From positions 558,001-622,000 of the forward strand of contig NZ_JAIRDQ010000001.1 of assembly GCF_021458635.1 (NCBI RefSeq): a stretch of 64,000 nucleotides of DNA, given 5' to 3'. Each line of letters opens with the position of its first letter. Position 1 is the first letter of the stretch. The notes under the pieces are model-generated. The model searched no databases. It was not told the DNA's origin and saw only the letters and a program-made list of their open reading frames with translations. The DNA comes from Bradyrhizobium monzae. GTDB lineage: Bacteria > Pseudomonadota > Alphaproteobacteria > Rhizobiales > Xanthobacteraceae. The position numbers and the translations under genes are program-made. Positions 12,126 through 20,551 of the stretch are shown here, in pieces.

Positions 12126-12224
12126 ATCCTGCCTCCTCAACGCAATACTGCCAGGGAATGTAGGATCAGGGCCGGGCCAAGGGGAGTCCCGAAAAGAGGC
12201 GTCGCCCGCCTCCTGGGACCGCGA

Positions 12225-12521
12225 TCAATTGGCGGCCGTACCTGCCTTGGTCTTCTTGGGCGCGCTGGTGGCGGCTGCGGCCTTCGGCGCGGGTTGCTTC
12301 GGCGGGTCGGCGCGCATGCCGCCCCAGGGATCGTTGGACGCCTTGGCGTCTGGAATCTTCTTCAACGTATCCTTGTAGGCCCTCTCGCGCGCGGCATCCG
12401 CCGCCTTCTCGTCTTCGGTCTTGGAGGGGCCGTCCGCCATCAGATTGATATGGGGCGACTCCTGCGCGAAGGCCGGTCCAGCCACCAGCGCCAGCACCGC
12501 CACCATACGGAAAAGCTTCAT
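12225..12521 (-). CDS. Small exported protein with DPWGG motif
   Basis: 98 residues with a Sec signal peptide (MKLFRMVAVLALVAGPAFAQ). The mature part has YKDTLKKIPDAKASNDPWGG and an Ala/Lys/Pro-rich tail. A paralogue at 16261-16494 shares (A)YK..L.RIP..K...DPWGG.R. ATG at 12521 is chosen over 12524 because AAGGAG then lies at normal distance. Periplasmic or secreted; function unknown. Confidence 0.7.
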   Translation of the reverse strand: MKLFRMVAVLALVAGPAFAQESPHINLMADGPSKTEDEKAADAARERAYKDTLKKIPDAKASNDPWGGMRADPPKQPAPKAAAATSAPKKTKAGTAAN

Positions 12522-12602
12522 CATTCACTCCTTGATCATCGATAGAGGGGGCGGACGCTGCCCCCTGACCTTCTTCACGGCTCCGGGCGCCGCTTCAATC
12601 CG

Positions 12603-12734
12603 CTACGGCCGATCCGATCTGCACGATTTCGGCCCGTGGAGCCAGTCGTCCCAGATCGGGCCGCACCTGGTGCAGCCGTTCAACGCCAGGCCAAACGCGG
12701 CCAAGCAAATCACAAGGACGCATCGACGCAACAT
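12603..12734 (-). CDS. Small lipoprotein
   Basis: 43 residues: MLRRCVLVICLAAFGLALNG followed by CTRCGPIWDDW. The lipobox LNGC predicts lipidation and leaves a mature peptide of about 25 residues with three cysteines and a short polar tail. A longer open frame upstream to 12875 overlaps the promoter of the divergent thioesterase and lacks a start with a signal, so the internal ATG is preferred. Similar mini-lipoproteins (GC..CGPIWDDW) are familiar from Bradyrhizobium. Function unknown. Confidence 0.6.
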   Translation of the reverse strand: MLRRCVLVICLAAFGLALNGCTRCGPIWDDWLHGPKSCRSDRP

Positions 12735-12868
12735 CGTCCACCCGCTCCCAAGCGTGGCATCATATCGGGCGAAGTCGGGCATTTTCAAGCCGACGGCCCC
12801 GTGACTTTGCCGCGCCCAAGCGGGCAGAATGAGCGAAACATCCGGCAACGCAGGAGGGAACAACAACC

Positions 12869-13333
12869 ATGCCACCGCAGCCAGACGCCGAGTTCGGCAT
12901 CACTGAGGCCAGACGCATCCTCGGCGAGGTCTTTGCGCCCTGGGTCCAGGACCTCAACCTCTCCGTCGAGCGCATCGAGCACACCCCGCCCGGCGACGCA
13001 CCGGACTGGCAGCCGGGCGCGCTGCTCCGCATGCCGTTCTCGGAACGGCTGTGCCGCAATGGCGGGCTGGTTTGCGGCCAGGCGCTGATGGCGCTCGCCG
13101 ACACCGCGATGGTGATCGCGAACCTCGCCGCCAATCGCGGCTATCGTCCGATGACGACGGTGGACCAGACCACGCATTTCATGCGCGCGGTCTCCTCGTC
13201 CGACGTGCTGGCGGATGCGCGCGTGGTGCGGCTCGGACGCACCATGAGCTTCGGCCGCGTCACCCTGCTCTCCGCCACCGACAACAAGGAGGTGGCGATG
13301 GTGTCGAGCGCGTTCGCGATGCTGCCCGGCTGA
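12869..13333 (+). CDS. PaaI-family hotdog thioesterase
   Basis: 154 residues with a single hotdog fold of the PaaI type: NGGLVCGQALMALADTAMVIA holds the usual GG..A.L.D...  helix, followed by TTVDQTTHFMRAV and MSFGRVTLLSATDNKEVAMVSSAFAML. Enzymes of this family hydrolyse acyl-CoA thioesters; the substrate here cannot be told. The ATG lies after GGAGGGAACAACAACC. Cytoplasmic. Confidence 0.85.
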   Translation: MPPQPDAEFGITEARRILGEVFAPWVQDLNLSVERIEHTPPGDAPDWQPGALLRMPFSERLCRNGGLVCGQALMALADTAMVIANLAANRGYRPMTTVDQTTHFMRAVSSSDVLADARVVRLGRTMSFGRVTLLSATDNKEVAMVSSAFAMLPG

Positions 13334-13342
13334 GCATCATCC

Positions 13343-13386
13343 GAAAAGAAGAGAGCCGCGTGGGCGCAAAGCGCACCGCGGCTCTC
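13343..13386 (-). terminator. Terminator of the HdeA-like gene
   Basis: Perfect 10-bp stem GAGAGCCGCG/CGCGGCTCTC (13386-13377 with 13360-13351 on the minus strand) followed by TTCTTTTC. It lies about 65 bases after the HdeA-like stop codon; in the plus direction it lies 17 bases after the thioesterase stop but has no T-run. Confidence 0.75.
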
Positions 13387-13450
13387 GATGACGATCGCAT
13401 CGAAGCGAGAGACGAGGCGCGATCACGCCTCAGCCGGCACGCTTCCGGAA

Positions 13451-13744
13451 TTACTTGCCGAGAACTTCATCAGCCGCGGTGACGATGCTGACGCTCGGAT
13501 TCTTTCCGCAATAGGCACCGAACTTCTTGGCATTCTCGATGAATACGTCGGTATCGATGATCGCGTTGTCCTCGTCGCCCTTGTACCAGCCGTCCATCCA
13601 AGTCAGCACGACCTGGATGTTGTCTTCGCCGCTCTCGAGGAATTGCTTGCAGGTCATGGTCGAGAGGTCCCACTTGACGGCGTGGGCGGGCATCGACGAC
13701 AGCGAGAGCGCTGCGGCGAACAGAATCAAAGGCGTGGTCTTCAT
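13451..13744 (-). CDS. HdeA/HdeB-like periplasmic protein
   Basis: 97 residues. Signal peptide (MKTTPLILFAAALSLSSMPAHA) and a mature domain of about 75 residues with CKQFLESGEDNIQVVLTWMDGWYKG and a second cysteine in GAYCGKN, the pattern of HdeA acid chaperones, which hold one disulfide. The start at 13744 has GGAG 7 bases upstream; the in-frame ATG at 13762 is less likely. Likely protects periplasmic proteins under acid stress, by family analogy. Confidence 0.8.
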   Translation of the reverse strand: MKTTPLILFAAALSLSSMPAHAVKWDLSTMTCKQFLESGEDNIQVVLTWMDGWYKGDEDNAIIDTDVFIENAKKFGAYCGKNPSVSIVTAADEVLGK

Positions 13745-13926
13745 CGGAATCTCCATCGGCATAACGCCATAAAGGAAGGGCTTGCGGGTAAACGCGGCGG
13801 GAGGTGACTCGCCGCTTCAACGTCGTAAACGAAGTCTGAAGCGCCGTGCAAGTAGCGCCAGTATTGAGTTTAGATCAACGCAATTTCTATGCACTATTTT
13901 ACGATCGTTGTTATGGATTAACGCGG

Positions 13927-14169
13927 ATGATCGAGAAACGTGCAGCGCAACGTCACCGGGTTTTCAAGGGTGGCACGATCACCTTTGAAAATTGCGGCAT
14001 CGCGTGCACCGTGCGAAACATGTCCGGCAACGGCGCCGCTATTGATCTCGAAAACCCTATCATATTGCCGCAATCGTTCACGTTGTCGATTTCACGCGAC
14101 AATTTCGTGCGGAATTGCCGCACTGTGTGGCGCAACGACAAGCGCATCGGCCTCGCCTTCGTGCAATAG
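13927..14169 (+). CDS. PilZ-domain protein (possible cyclic-di-GMP binder)
   Basis: 80 residues from ATG at 13927: MIEKRAAQRHRVFKGGTITF, then CTVRNMSGNGAAID and RIGLAFV. This is a minimal PilZ domain. The cyclic-di-GMP signature RxxxR is present as RAAQR and the (D/N)xSxxG motif as NMSGNG. A longer frame upstream to 13846 has no support. No clear Shine-Dalgarno. Stands alone; with flagellar genes elsewhere in the window, a role in motility or surface signalling is possible but unproven. Confidence 0.8.
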   Translation: MIEKRAAQRHRVFKGGTITFENCGIACTVRNMSGNGAAIDLENPIILPQSFTLSISRDNFVRNCRTVWRNDKRIGLAFVQ

Positions 14170-14213
14170 CGCACACGGTGTGAATGACGGTTCGCAGCAC
14201 ATGCACGCGAACA

Positions 14214-16247
14214 TCACATCGACCTGATACGACGACGTCGACGCCGCCAGCGCAGCCCCGCGACGACCAGCGCGACAACCGCGAGCGCGATCGCCGACGA
14301 TGCCGCAAGGAATCGCCCTCCGGGGCGATCGATCGTGCGCGACCACAATGACGGCGCTTCACCCGGGCGCGCGAGACGAAACGCGACAAGGCTGTCGCCA
14401 ATCGAGGTGCCGGCTTCGGAATGACCGCCGGCGCCGATCGCGACATATTGCTCGCCCTTCCAGACATAGGTCATGGGGTTGGCGACGCCGGGCACGGGCA
14501 GCCGTCCCTGCCACAACTCTCGTCCATTTCGCGCATCGAAGGCGCGCAAGTAGGCATCCATCGCGCCGGTGAAGACGACACCGCCTGCGGTCACCGCGAG
14601 CCCGTTCACCAGCGGCGCACCAAAGGGCAGCGGCACGCCGAGCGGCGCCACATCCTCGGTGGTACCGACGGTCGAACGCCAGAGGATCCTGCCGGCCTTG
14701 AGATCAACCGCGACCATTTCGCCCCAGGGCGGCTTGTTGCAGAGCAGGCCGAGCGGCGACATCACCACCGAACGCGACATTGCATAGGGCGCGCCTTTTT
14801 GCTGGCCGAAATCATGACCGGGCGGCGGGTTGAATCCGGCCGCCTCAGCGCGCGGGATCAGCTTGACGAGATGAACGGCGCGGCTGGTGTTGGCATAGAG
14901 GATCTGGTTGACGGGATCGAACGCCGCACTGCCCCAGTTCACCCCGCCGCCGGTGAAGGGAAACACCAGCGTGCCCTGCGTCGAAGGCGGCGTGAAAAGA
15001 CCATCGTTGCGTGCCTCTGCGAACTGACGTTCACAGGACGAGCGCCGCAGGCCGGGCAACAGCGAGAGTGCATCGTCGGTCGAGATCGTCTGCGACGTCA
15101 GCGCCGGCACATGCGTCGGGAACGGCTGCGTCGGCGAAAGTCGTTCACCCTCGGCACCTCCTTGCGGCACCGCGCGCTCCTCGACCGGCCACACCGGCTT
15201 GCCGGTGTCGCGGTCGAGCACGAAGACAAAACCTTGCTTGGTCGGCTGGATCACGACATCGCGCGAGCCCTCACCCGTGTCGATGCGCGCGAGCGTCGGC
15301 TGCGCCGGCAGATCGTAATCCCAGACATCGTGATGCACGGTCTGAAATGCCCATCCGAGCTCGCCGGTCTCGATGCGCAGCGCGACAACCGAATTGGCGT
15401 GCTCGTTATTGCCGGGCCGCCTGCCGCCCCAGAAATCCGGCGACGGCGAGGACGTCGGCAGGAAGACGAGCCCGCGCGCTGCATCGATCGACATTGCCGC
15501 CCAGACATTGGCATGGCCGGCCTCGATGCCGTCGCGCTTGAGCGGCTCGAAGGTCCAGCGCGGCTCGCCGCTGCGCGCGTCGAACGCGCGCACCACGCCG
15601 CTCGGCGCATCGACGCGGCGGTTGTCACCGATCGAGGAGCCGACCACGACAACACCGCGGCCGACCGCCGGTGGCGACGTGATCTGGAATTCGCCGGGCC
15701 ACTCCAGCGGCATGCCGATATCGAGCTTGATCTCGCCGCCCTTGCCGAAATCCGCACAGGGAAGACCTGTCTTCGCATCGAGCGCGATCAGGCGAACATC
15801 GTTCGTTCCCATGAAGATGCGCGATCGACACGCGGCGCCTGGAGGTGCGGTGTCGTCGACCCAGTGGGTGACGCCACGGCAGACATAGCGATTGGCTGGA
15901 CGCTGGTTGATGGCGATCTTCGGATCGTAACGCCACTTTTGCGCTCCCGTGCCGGGATCGAGCGCAATCACCTCGTTGAAGGGCGTGCAGAAGATCAGGC
16001 TGTCCTCGACGAACAGCGGCGTCGCCTCGAACTTGGTTCGCCGCATCACCTCGGGCGGACGTGCCGTAACATCGCCTGTGTGAAATTCGAAAGCGCGGAT
16101 GAGCTGGCCGACATTGTCGGACGTGATCTCGCGCAATGGCGAGAAGCGCGAACCGCCGGGATCGCCACCCCAGCTCTCCCAGGCGACGCAAGGCCGCGCA
16201 ACCAGCAGAACGACGAGGCCAACCAGATATCGCAGCCGGCCGGCCAT
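14214..16247 (-). CDS. PQQ-dependent dehydrogenase, glucose-dehydrogenase-like
   Basis: Quinoprotein of 677 residues with an eight-bladed propeller. Seen: signal peptide (YLVGLVVLLVARPCVA), WGGDPGGSRFSPL, repeated A.DA.TG...W blades, GTNDVRLIALDAKTGLPCADFG and TVHHDVWDYDLPAQPTL, which fit the membrane glucose dehydrogenase type rather than methanol dehydrogenase (no adjacent Cys-Cys seen). Unlike classical Gcd it lacks the five N-terminal membrane helices; instead one helix lies near the C-terminus (AASSAIALAVVALVVAGL) before an Arg-rich end. Start at 16247 (GAGG upstream) is 14 bases after the small exported gene at 16261. Substrate unknown. Confidence 0.85.
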   Translation of the reverse strand: MAGRLRYLVGLVVLLVARPCVAWESWGGDPGGSRFSPLREITSDNVGQLIRAFEFHTGDVTARPPEVMRRTKFEATPLFVEDSLIFCTPFNEVIALDPGTGAQKWRYDPKIAINQRPANRYVCRGVTHWVDDTAPPGAACRSRIFMGTNDVRLIALDAKTGLPCADFGKGGEIKLDIGMPLEWPGEFQITSPPAVGRGVVVVGSSIGDNRRVDAPSGVVRAFDARSGEPRWTFEPLKRDGIEAGHANVWAAMSIDAARGLVFLPTSSPSPDFWGGRRPGNNEHANSVVALRIETGELGWAFQTVHHDVWDYDLPAQPTLARIDTGEGSRDVVIQPTKQGFVFVLDRDTGKPVWPVEERAVPQGGAEGERLSPTQPFPTHVPALTSQTISTDDALSLLPGLRRSSCERQFAEARNDGLFTPPSTQGTLVFPFTGGGVNWGSAAFDPVNQILYANTSRAVHLVKLIPRAEAAGFNPPPGHDFGQQKGAPYAMSRSVVMSPLGLLCNKPPWGEMVAVDLKAGRILWRSTVGTTEDVAPLGVPLPFGAPLVNGLAVTAGGVVFTGAMDAYLRAFDARNGRELWQGRLPVPGVANPMTYVWKGEQYVAIGAGGHSEAGTSIGDSLVAFRLARPGEAPSLWSRTIDRPGGRFLAASSAIALAVVALVVAGLRWRRRRRRIRSM

Positions 16248-16260
16248 CACGCGCCTCGCG

Positions 16261-16494
16261 CTATTTCGGATTGTTGGCGGGATCGCTCGGACGCGCCCCG
16301 CCCCACGGATCATACTTTTCCTTGGACGCCGGAATGCGCTCGAGCGCGGCCTTGTAGGCCTTCTCGTCGACCTTGGGCTTGTTGTCAGCCTTCTGGCCGC
16401 TGTCCTCCTGATGGCGCCGACCGCCGCCCATCTGCGCCTGCGCGGGAGCAACTGCCAGTGCCAGCACCGCGGCGGCTATGACCAAACTTCTCAT
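16261..16494 (-). CDS. Small exported protein with DPWGG motif, paralogue of 12225
   Basis: 77 residues; signal peptide MRSLVIAAAVLALAVAPAQA, then a Gly/His/Lys-rich stretch and KAALERIPASKEKYDPWGG. It shares the A(Y)K..L.RIP..K...DPWGG.R core with the gene at 12225-12521. It is directly upstream of the PQQ dehydrogenase (14 bases), so it is likely made with it in the periplasm. Function unknown. Confidence 0.75.
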   Translation of the reverse strand: MRSLVIAAAVLALAVAPAQAQMGGGRRHQEDSGQKADNKPKVDEKAYKAALERIPASKEKYDPWGGARPSDPANNPK

Positions 16495-16646
16495 CGGTGC
16501 AATCCCCGTTATCCGGGGTACAAACTAGCCTGCAATCCCGTAGTAGCCAATGCGGCGGGTTCTACCCCTTCAGCAAATGTTGATCGGCCGGGACTTCGTC
16601 CGGTCGAATTCGCGCCTATGTGTTGGCCGGCAGGGGACCTTCACGA

Positions 16647-17051
16647 ATGTTGCGGATTGTTGCACATGTAGCGCTGTTCGCCGGCGCGCTCGCGCTCGGC
16701 GCGTGCGGCTTTGCCGACAGCCGTGCGCCCGTGCCCGACTTCATGCGCCTCAAGGAAGCCGAACAGCCGCCGCCCGAACCGCCGCCTGACGTCAAGCGCG
16801 TGGTCCGTGAGCAGATCGAAATGGTCTTCCTCAACACCTCCTATCCGCACGAGGTGCAAGTCGCCCTGCCCCATCACGAGGTCCGCGGACCGGGCTGGAC
16901 CGCCTGTGTCCGCGCGCAACTCACCTCGGCCACCGGCTCGGCGCTTGGCACCCAGACCTACATCGTGACGATCAACGGCGGAAAGGTCATCGACAGGCGC
17001 CGCGCGGAAGCCGATGACATCTGCGGATCGGAAGCCTACGAGCCGATCTAG
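16647..17051 (+). CDS. Lipoprotein
   Basis: 134 residues. Signal with lipobox (VALFAGALALGAC), a Pro-rich linker (EAEQPPPEPPPD) and a domain with RVVREQIEMVFLNTSYPHEVQ, GWTACVRAQL and YIVTINGGKVIDRRRAEADD. Start ATG at 16647 keeps a normal lipoprotein signal; an in-frame GTG at 16620 would add 9 residues. Envelope protein of unknown role. Confidence 0.75.
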   Translation: MLRIVAHVALFAGALALGACGFADSRAPVPDFMRLKEAEQPPPEPPPDVKRVVREQIEMVFLNTSYPHEVQVALPHHEVRGPGWTACVRAQLTSATGSALGTQTYIVTINGGKVIDRRRAEADDICGSEAYEPI

Positions 17052-17163
17052 CGATCGATCGCAACACATGACGATAGGTTCCGGGAAAAACCTGTAATTT
17101 TGCCGGAACGATCGTCGCCCCCCATTCTTGTTACCGCCAAGGGCAGTTTCGGAGGAGGACAGG

Positions 17164-17499
17164 ATGAGGACGTTCACGATTGCACTGCTGGCTGGCATCG
17201 GAGCCCTCGCTGCGGCGAGCGGCGCGAAGGCCGCGGATTTTTACACGACCCGCGAATACACCAGCCCCAATCTCATTCAGGAGGTCCGGCTGGTCTGCGA
17301 TGACGCTGGCAATTGCTATCGCACCCGCGGCGGCGCGCGCGTGATCGTGCGCGACTCCTATGACGCCATGCCGCGCGAGCGCTATTACGAGCGCCGCACC
17401 TATCGCGATCACGACTGGGATGACGGTCCGCGCGGTGGCGTCGGCATTCGCGCGCCCGGCGTTAGCGTGGGCGTCGGTGTCGGCGGCGACCGCTGGTAA
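17164..17499 (+). CDS. Small exported Gly/Arg-rich protein
   Basis: 111 residues with a signal peptide (MRTFTIALLAGIGALAAASGAKA). The mature part has a possible disulfide (LVCDDAGNCYRTRGG), a Tyr/Arg/Asp-rich middle and a C-terminus of repeated Val-Gly (GVGIRAPGVSVGVGVGG). GGAGG sits 9 bases before the ATG. Periplasmic or outer-membrane associated; function unknown. Confidence 0.75.
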   Translation: MRTFTIALLAGIGALAAASGAKAADFYTTREYTSPNLIQEVRLVCDDAGNCYRTRGGARVIVRDSYDAMPRERYYERRTYRDHDWDDGPRGGVGIRAPGVSVGVGVGGDRW

Positions 17500-17520
17500 G
17501 CGAAACTGTGTGACCGAATG

Positions 17521-17548
17521 GGACCGGACGAGATCGCTCGTCCGGTCC
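17521..17548. terminator. Bidirectional hairpin between convergent genes
   Basis: Perfect 11-bp stem GGACCGGACGA/TCGTCCGGTCC around a 6-base loop, 22 bases after the plus-strand gene and 9 bases after the minus-strand YeeE gene. No T-run, so it may act as a processing or mRNA-end hairpin. Confidence 0.6.
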
Positions 17549-17556
17549 TGCCTACG

Positions 17557-18024
17557 TCAGGACTCGAGCGGGTGAACCGGCGCAGCGACGCGCGTCGTTG
17601 ATGGCAGCTGCGCGATGAAGCGGGCAAGCACCATGCCGGCGCACATCGCGGCGACGAAGATGACGGCTGAGGTCGAGCCGAAACCGAGCGAGGTCAGCGC
17701 CGGTCCCGGACAGAAGCCGGCCAATCCCCAGCCGATGCCAAAGATCGCGGGGCCAACGATGATTTTTGGATCGATGTCGCTGCGCGTCGGCACGTGGAAG
17801 CGTTCGGCGAAGAAGGGATGTGCCAGCTTCAAGACATGCCTGAAGCCGACGAAGGTCACGGCGACCGCGCCGGCCATCACGAAAGCGAGGCTCGCGTCCC
17901 ATGTCCCCGCCGGAATGCCGCCGAGGTCGAGGAAGTTCAGCACCTTTGCCGGATTCGACATGCCGGAGACAATGAGCCCGAGGCCGAACAGCAAGCCGAT
18001 TGCGAATTGGACGAGAATGGTCAT
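17557..18024 (-). CDS. YeeE/YedE-family membrane protein (second half of pair)
   Basis: 155 residues, about four membrane helices, with the signature GWGLAGFCPGPALTSLG, the Cys-containing loop of YeeE/YedE sulfur-compound channels. ATG at 18024 (MTILVQFAIGLLFG) lies 5 bases after the stop of the partner gene, with GGAG upstream, so the two are translationally coupled and act together. A longer open frame to 18162 is only the overlap with the partner. Confidence 0.88.
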   Translation of the reverse strand: MTILVQFAIGLLFGLGLIVSGMSNPAKVLNFLDLGGIPAGTWDASLAFVMAGAVAVTFVGFRHVLKLAHPFFAERFHVPTRSDIDPKIIVGPAIFGIGWGLAGFCPGPALTSLGFGSTSAVIFVAAMCAGMVLARFIAQLPSTTRVAAPVHPLES

Positions 18025-18029
18025 TGCCG

Positions 18030-18458
18030 TCAGCTCCAGTGCCGGATCACGAAGACCGTGGCGACGCCCGTCGCCATGAAGGTGATGGTCGCGACCAGCG
18101 AGCGCACCGACAGTCGCGAGAGGCCGCAGACGCCATGGCCGGAGGTACAGCCGCTTCCCCACACCGCACCGAAGCCGGTCAGCAGCCCCGCGACAATCAG
18201 CACCGGCGTTCCCGCCGCGATCGTCTGCGCCGGCAGGCTTCCGGTCACGAGCCGCACCAGCACGGGGGCGGCAATGAGGCCCGCGACGAAGACGAGCCGG
18301 CCGGCGAATTCGCCGTCCTCATACGGCGGAAACAACCGTGCCGCGATGCCGCTGACGCCGGCGATCCGTCCCGTCGCCCACATCAGGAGCACCGCGGACA
18401 GGCCGATCAGCGCGCCCCCGAAGAGCGAGGCAATCGGCGTGAAAGTCGTGGTGACCAT
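18030..18458 (-). CDS. YeeE/YedE-family membrane protein (first half of pair)
   Basis: 142 residues, four helices, with VWGSGCTSGHGVCGLSRLS, the family's conserved cysteine motif. GGAGG lies 6 bases before the ATG at 18458. Paired half-size YeeE proteins import thiosulfate or related sulfur compounds in characterised members. A CtrA-type box lies 51 bases upstream of the start, which is unexpected for a transporter. Confidence 0.88.
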   Translation of the reverse strand: MVTTTFTPIASLFGGALIGLSAVLLMWATGRIAGVSGIAARLFPPYEDGEFAGRLVFVAGLIAAPVLVRLVTGSLPAQTIAAGTPVLIVAGLLTGFGAVWGSGCTSGHGVCGLSRLSVRSLVATITFMATGVATVFVIRHWS

Positions 18459-18508
18459 TTTGATCCTCCGGATCGAGACAGCATCCGCCAGCGCAGCCGG
18501 CCGAATGC

Positions 18509-18523
18509 TTAATGAGACGTTAA
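18509..18523. promoter_or_regulatory. CtrA-type box between YeeE pair and GNAT gene
   Basis: TTAA-TGAGACG-TTAA followed by C, a perfect match to the CtrA consensus TTAA-N7-TTAAC. It is 51 bases upstream of the YeeE start and 67 bases upstream of the divergent GNAT start. Confidence 0.6.
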
Positions 18524-18589
18524 CAATACCACTCGAATTGAAGCCGCGCCCCAACGGGATTTTCCAATCTTTGCGCTTAGCATGACCGT

Positions 18590-19795
18590 ATGACGCAGGG
18601 CTTCTGCCCGCGTGAACGGGGACGACGGGACGTGGTCGACATCGCGCATCAGGCTGCGATCAATCCGGCATCGGCGAAGGATGCAACGCCCGCGCTCGTC
18701 CCGCTGACGGCCATCGAGCCCGGGCAATGGCGCGCGCTGGCGCAGCGGGCGGTCGAGCCGAACGGCTATTACCTGCCCGCCTGGGAGCTCGCCGTCAGCG
18801 CAACCGCGCGCGATCGTGTCGGCGCCTCGGCGCTGTCCGTCTGCGGCGGCTCCTCGACGCGGCTGATCGCCTTGATGCCGGTGGTCTCGCTTTGGCAGGC
18901 CTGGAAGATCCCCCTGCCCGCGCTCGTGAGCGCGCATCCCTATGGCACGCTGTGCAGCCCGCTGATCGACCGCGACGCTTCGCTCGAGGCCGCGACGCGC
19001 CTGCTGCAACGGGCCCGCGAGGCCGGAGCGCATGCGCTGGTCCTGCGCGACGTCGCGCTCGACGGCGCTGCGATGGCATCGCTCAAGGAAGCCCTCGGCC
19101 AAGCCGGCCTGAAGCCGCGCGTGCTCGGCTCTTACGTCCGCGCCAGCCTCGATGCGACACAGGATGGCGACAGGGTGCTGCACGAGGCGCTCGGTGCCAA
19201 GAAGCTCAAGGAGCTGCGCCGGCAGCGCCATCGCCTGGAAGAGCATGGACCGGTCGCTTTCGAAATTGCACGCAAGCCAGACCAGATCAAGCCCGCGCTC
19301 GAGACGTTCCTGCAGCTCGAAGCCAGCGGCTGGAAGGGCAAGCGCGGCACCGCGCTGATTCAGGCTGCAGGCGATGCGACCTTCATTCGCCGCGCCGTCC
19401 CCGCGCTCGCCGAGACCGCGCAGTGCGAGATCGTCGCGCTCCGTGCCGGCGCGACGCCGATTGCCGCCGGCATCGTGCTGCGCCATCAGGATCGCGCGTT
19501 TTTCTTCAAGCTCGGCATCGACGAGCGTTTTGCAAAATATTCGCCGGGCGTGCAGCTCACGCTCGATCTGACGCGTCATCTCTGCGCCGATCCGTCTCTC
19601 GCGAGCGCCGATTCCACCGCGAGCGCCGATCATCCCATGATCAATCCGATCTGGCGCGGCCGCTTTGCAATCGGCGACGTACTGATCCCGCTGCGGCGCA
19701 ACGATCCGATGGTGGCACTCATCCATGCCGCGCTGACCGCGCGCGGCTTGGCGCGAGAAGCGGCGCGCCGCGCGCTTCATCTTCTCCGCAAGTAG
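18590..19795 (+). CDS. GNAT-type acetyltransferase, BioF2/CelD-like
   Basis: 401 residues with the FemAB/BioF2-like double GNAT layout: YYLPAWELAVSA at the start, a central basic segment (KKLKELRRQRHRLEEHG) and a C-terminal acyltransferase half with LQLEASGWKGKRGTAL, AAGIVLRHQDRAFFFKLGIDERFAKYSPGVQL. Such proteins are often annotated as cellulose-biosynthesis CelD-like enzymes, but the acceptor is unknown. ATG at 18590 has no clear ribosome binding site; an in-frame GTG at 18632 is an alternative. Confidence 0.8.
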   Translation: MTQGFCPRERGRRDVVDIAHQAAINPASAKDATPALVPLTAIEPGQWRALAQRAVEPNGYYLPAWELAVSATARDRVGASALSVCGGSSTRLIALMPVVSLWQAWKIPLPALVSAHPYGTLCSPLIDRDASLEAATRLLQRAREAGAHALVLRDVALDGAAMASLKEALGQAGLKPRVLGSYVRASLDATQDGDRVLHEALGAKKLKELRRQRHRLEEHGPVAFEIARKPDQIKPALETFLQLEASGWKGKRGTALIQAAGDATFIRRAVPALAETAQCEIVALRAGATPIAAGIVLRHQDRAFFFKLGIDERFAKYSPGVQLTLDLTRHLCADPSLASADSTASADHPMINPIWRGRFAIGDVLIPLRRNDPMVALIHAALTARGLAREAARRALHLLRK

Positions 19796-19802
19796 GCGCG
19801 CG

Positions 19803-20468
19803 CTACTCCGCCGCCTGCGCATTGATCTCCGCCGAGACCTGGCGGATGGCGCGGGCGAGCAGGTTCGGATCCTGCGCGCCGGAGACGGCGTATTTCTGCG
19901 CGAACACGTAGGTCGGCACGCCGGAGATGCCCTTCTCGGCGGCTTCCTGCGCGTCGGCCGAGACACGCGCGACGTCCTCGTCGGTGGCAAGGCGCTTGCG
20001 CACGTCGTCGGCATCGAGGCCGACATCGGCCGCCGCCTGGACCAGCACGTTGACGTCGGTGAGATCGCCGCCATCGCGGAAATACAGCTCCATCAAACGC
20101 TGCTTCATCTCGGGCGCCTTGCCGATCGCTTCCGCCCACAGGATCAGGCGGTGGCAGTCGGTCGTGTTGGGCTGGCGCGCGACCAGCTCGGGCTTGTAGA
20201 CGAGGCCCTCTTCGCCGGCGGCCGCGACGACGCGGCCGGCAATGCCCTTATATGCCTCCACCGAGCCGAACTTCTGGGTGAGATAGTCCTCACGGCTGAT
20301 GCCCTCGCGCGGCACCCAGGGATTGAGGAAGAACGGGCGGAAATTCAGCTTGACCGGAACGTCGGGCACGAGCGCGAGCGCGCTCTCGATCCGGTGCTTG
20401 CCGATATAGCACCACGGGCACACGACGTCGGAGACGACATCGATCTGGAGCGGCTTGAGGGTGCTCAT
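19803..20468 (-). CDS. DsbA-family (FrnE-like) thiol oxidoreductase
   Basis: 221 residues, no signal peptide, so cytoplasmic. Thioredoxin-fold active site CPWC in SDVVCPWCYIGKHR near residue 18, helical insertion, and the cis-proline loop GISGVPTYVF. Matches FrnE/2-hydroxychromene-2-carboxylate isomerase-like DsbA proteins. ATG at 20468 has GGAGG 7 bases upstream; the open frame upstream to 20585 is rejected. Likely a disulfide isomerase or stress-linked redox protein. Confidence 0.87.
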   Translation of the reverse strand: MSTLKPLQIDVVSDVVCPWCYIGKHRIESALALVPDVPVKLNFRPFFLNPWVPREGISREDYLTQKFGSVEAYKGIAGRVVAAAGEEGLVYKPELVARQPNTTDCHRLILWAEAIGKAPEMKQRLMELYFRDGGDLTDVNVLVQAAADVGLDADDVRKRLATDEDVARVSADAQEAAEKGISGVPTYVFAQKYAVSGAQDPNLLARAIRQVSAEINAQAAE

Positions 20469-20551
20469 TGGCGCCTCCTTTGGGCGGCAAGTTTTTGGGG
20501 CGGGTGCGGTTTTGTCGGAAGATAAGCCGAACGCCGCACGAGGCAAGGGTG

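Noticed and set aside
14421..16481. 686-residue frame opposite the PQQ dehydrogenase
   Set aside because: Low-complexity Arg/Ala/Gly translation; the opposite strand has clear motifs.
18509..20074. 521-residue minus-strand frame across the GNAT gene
   Set aside because: Shadow; the GNAT motifs are on the plus strand.
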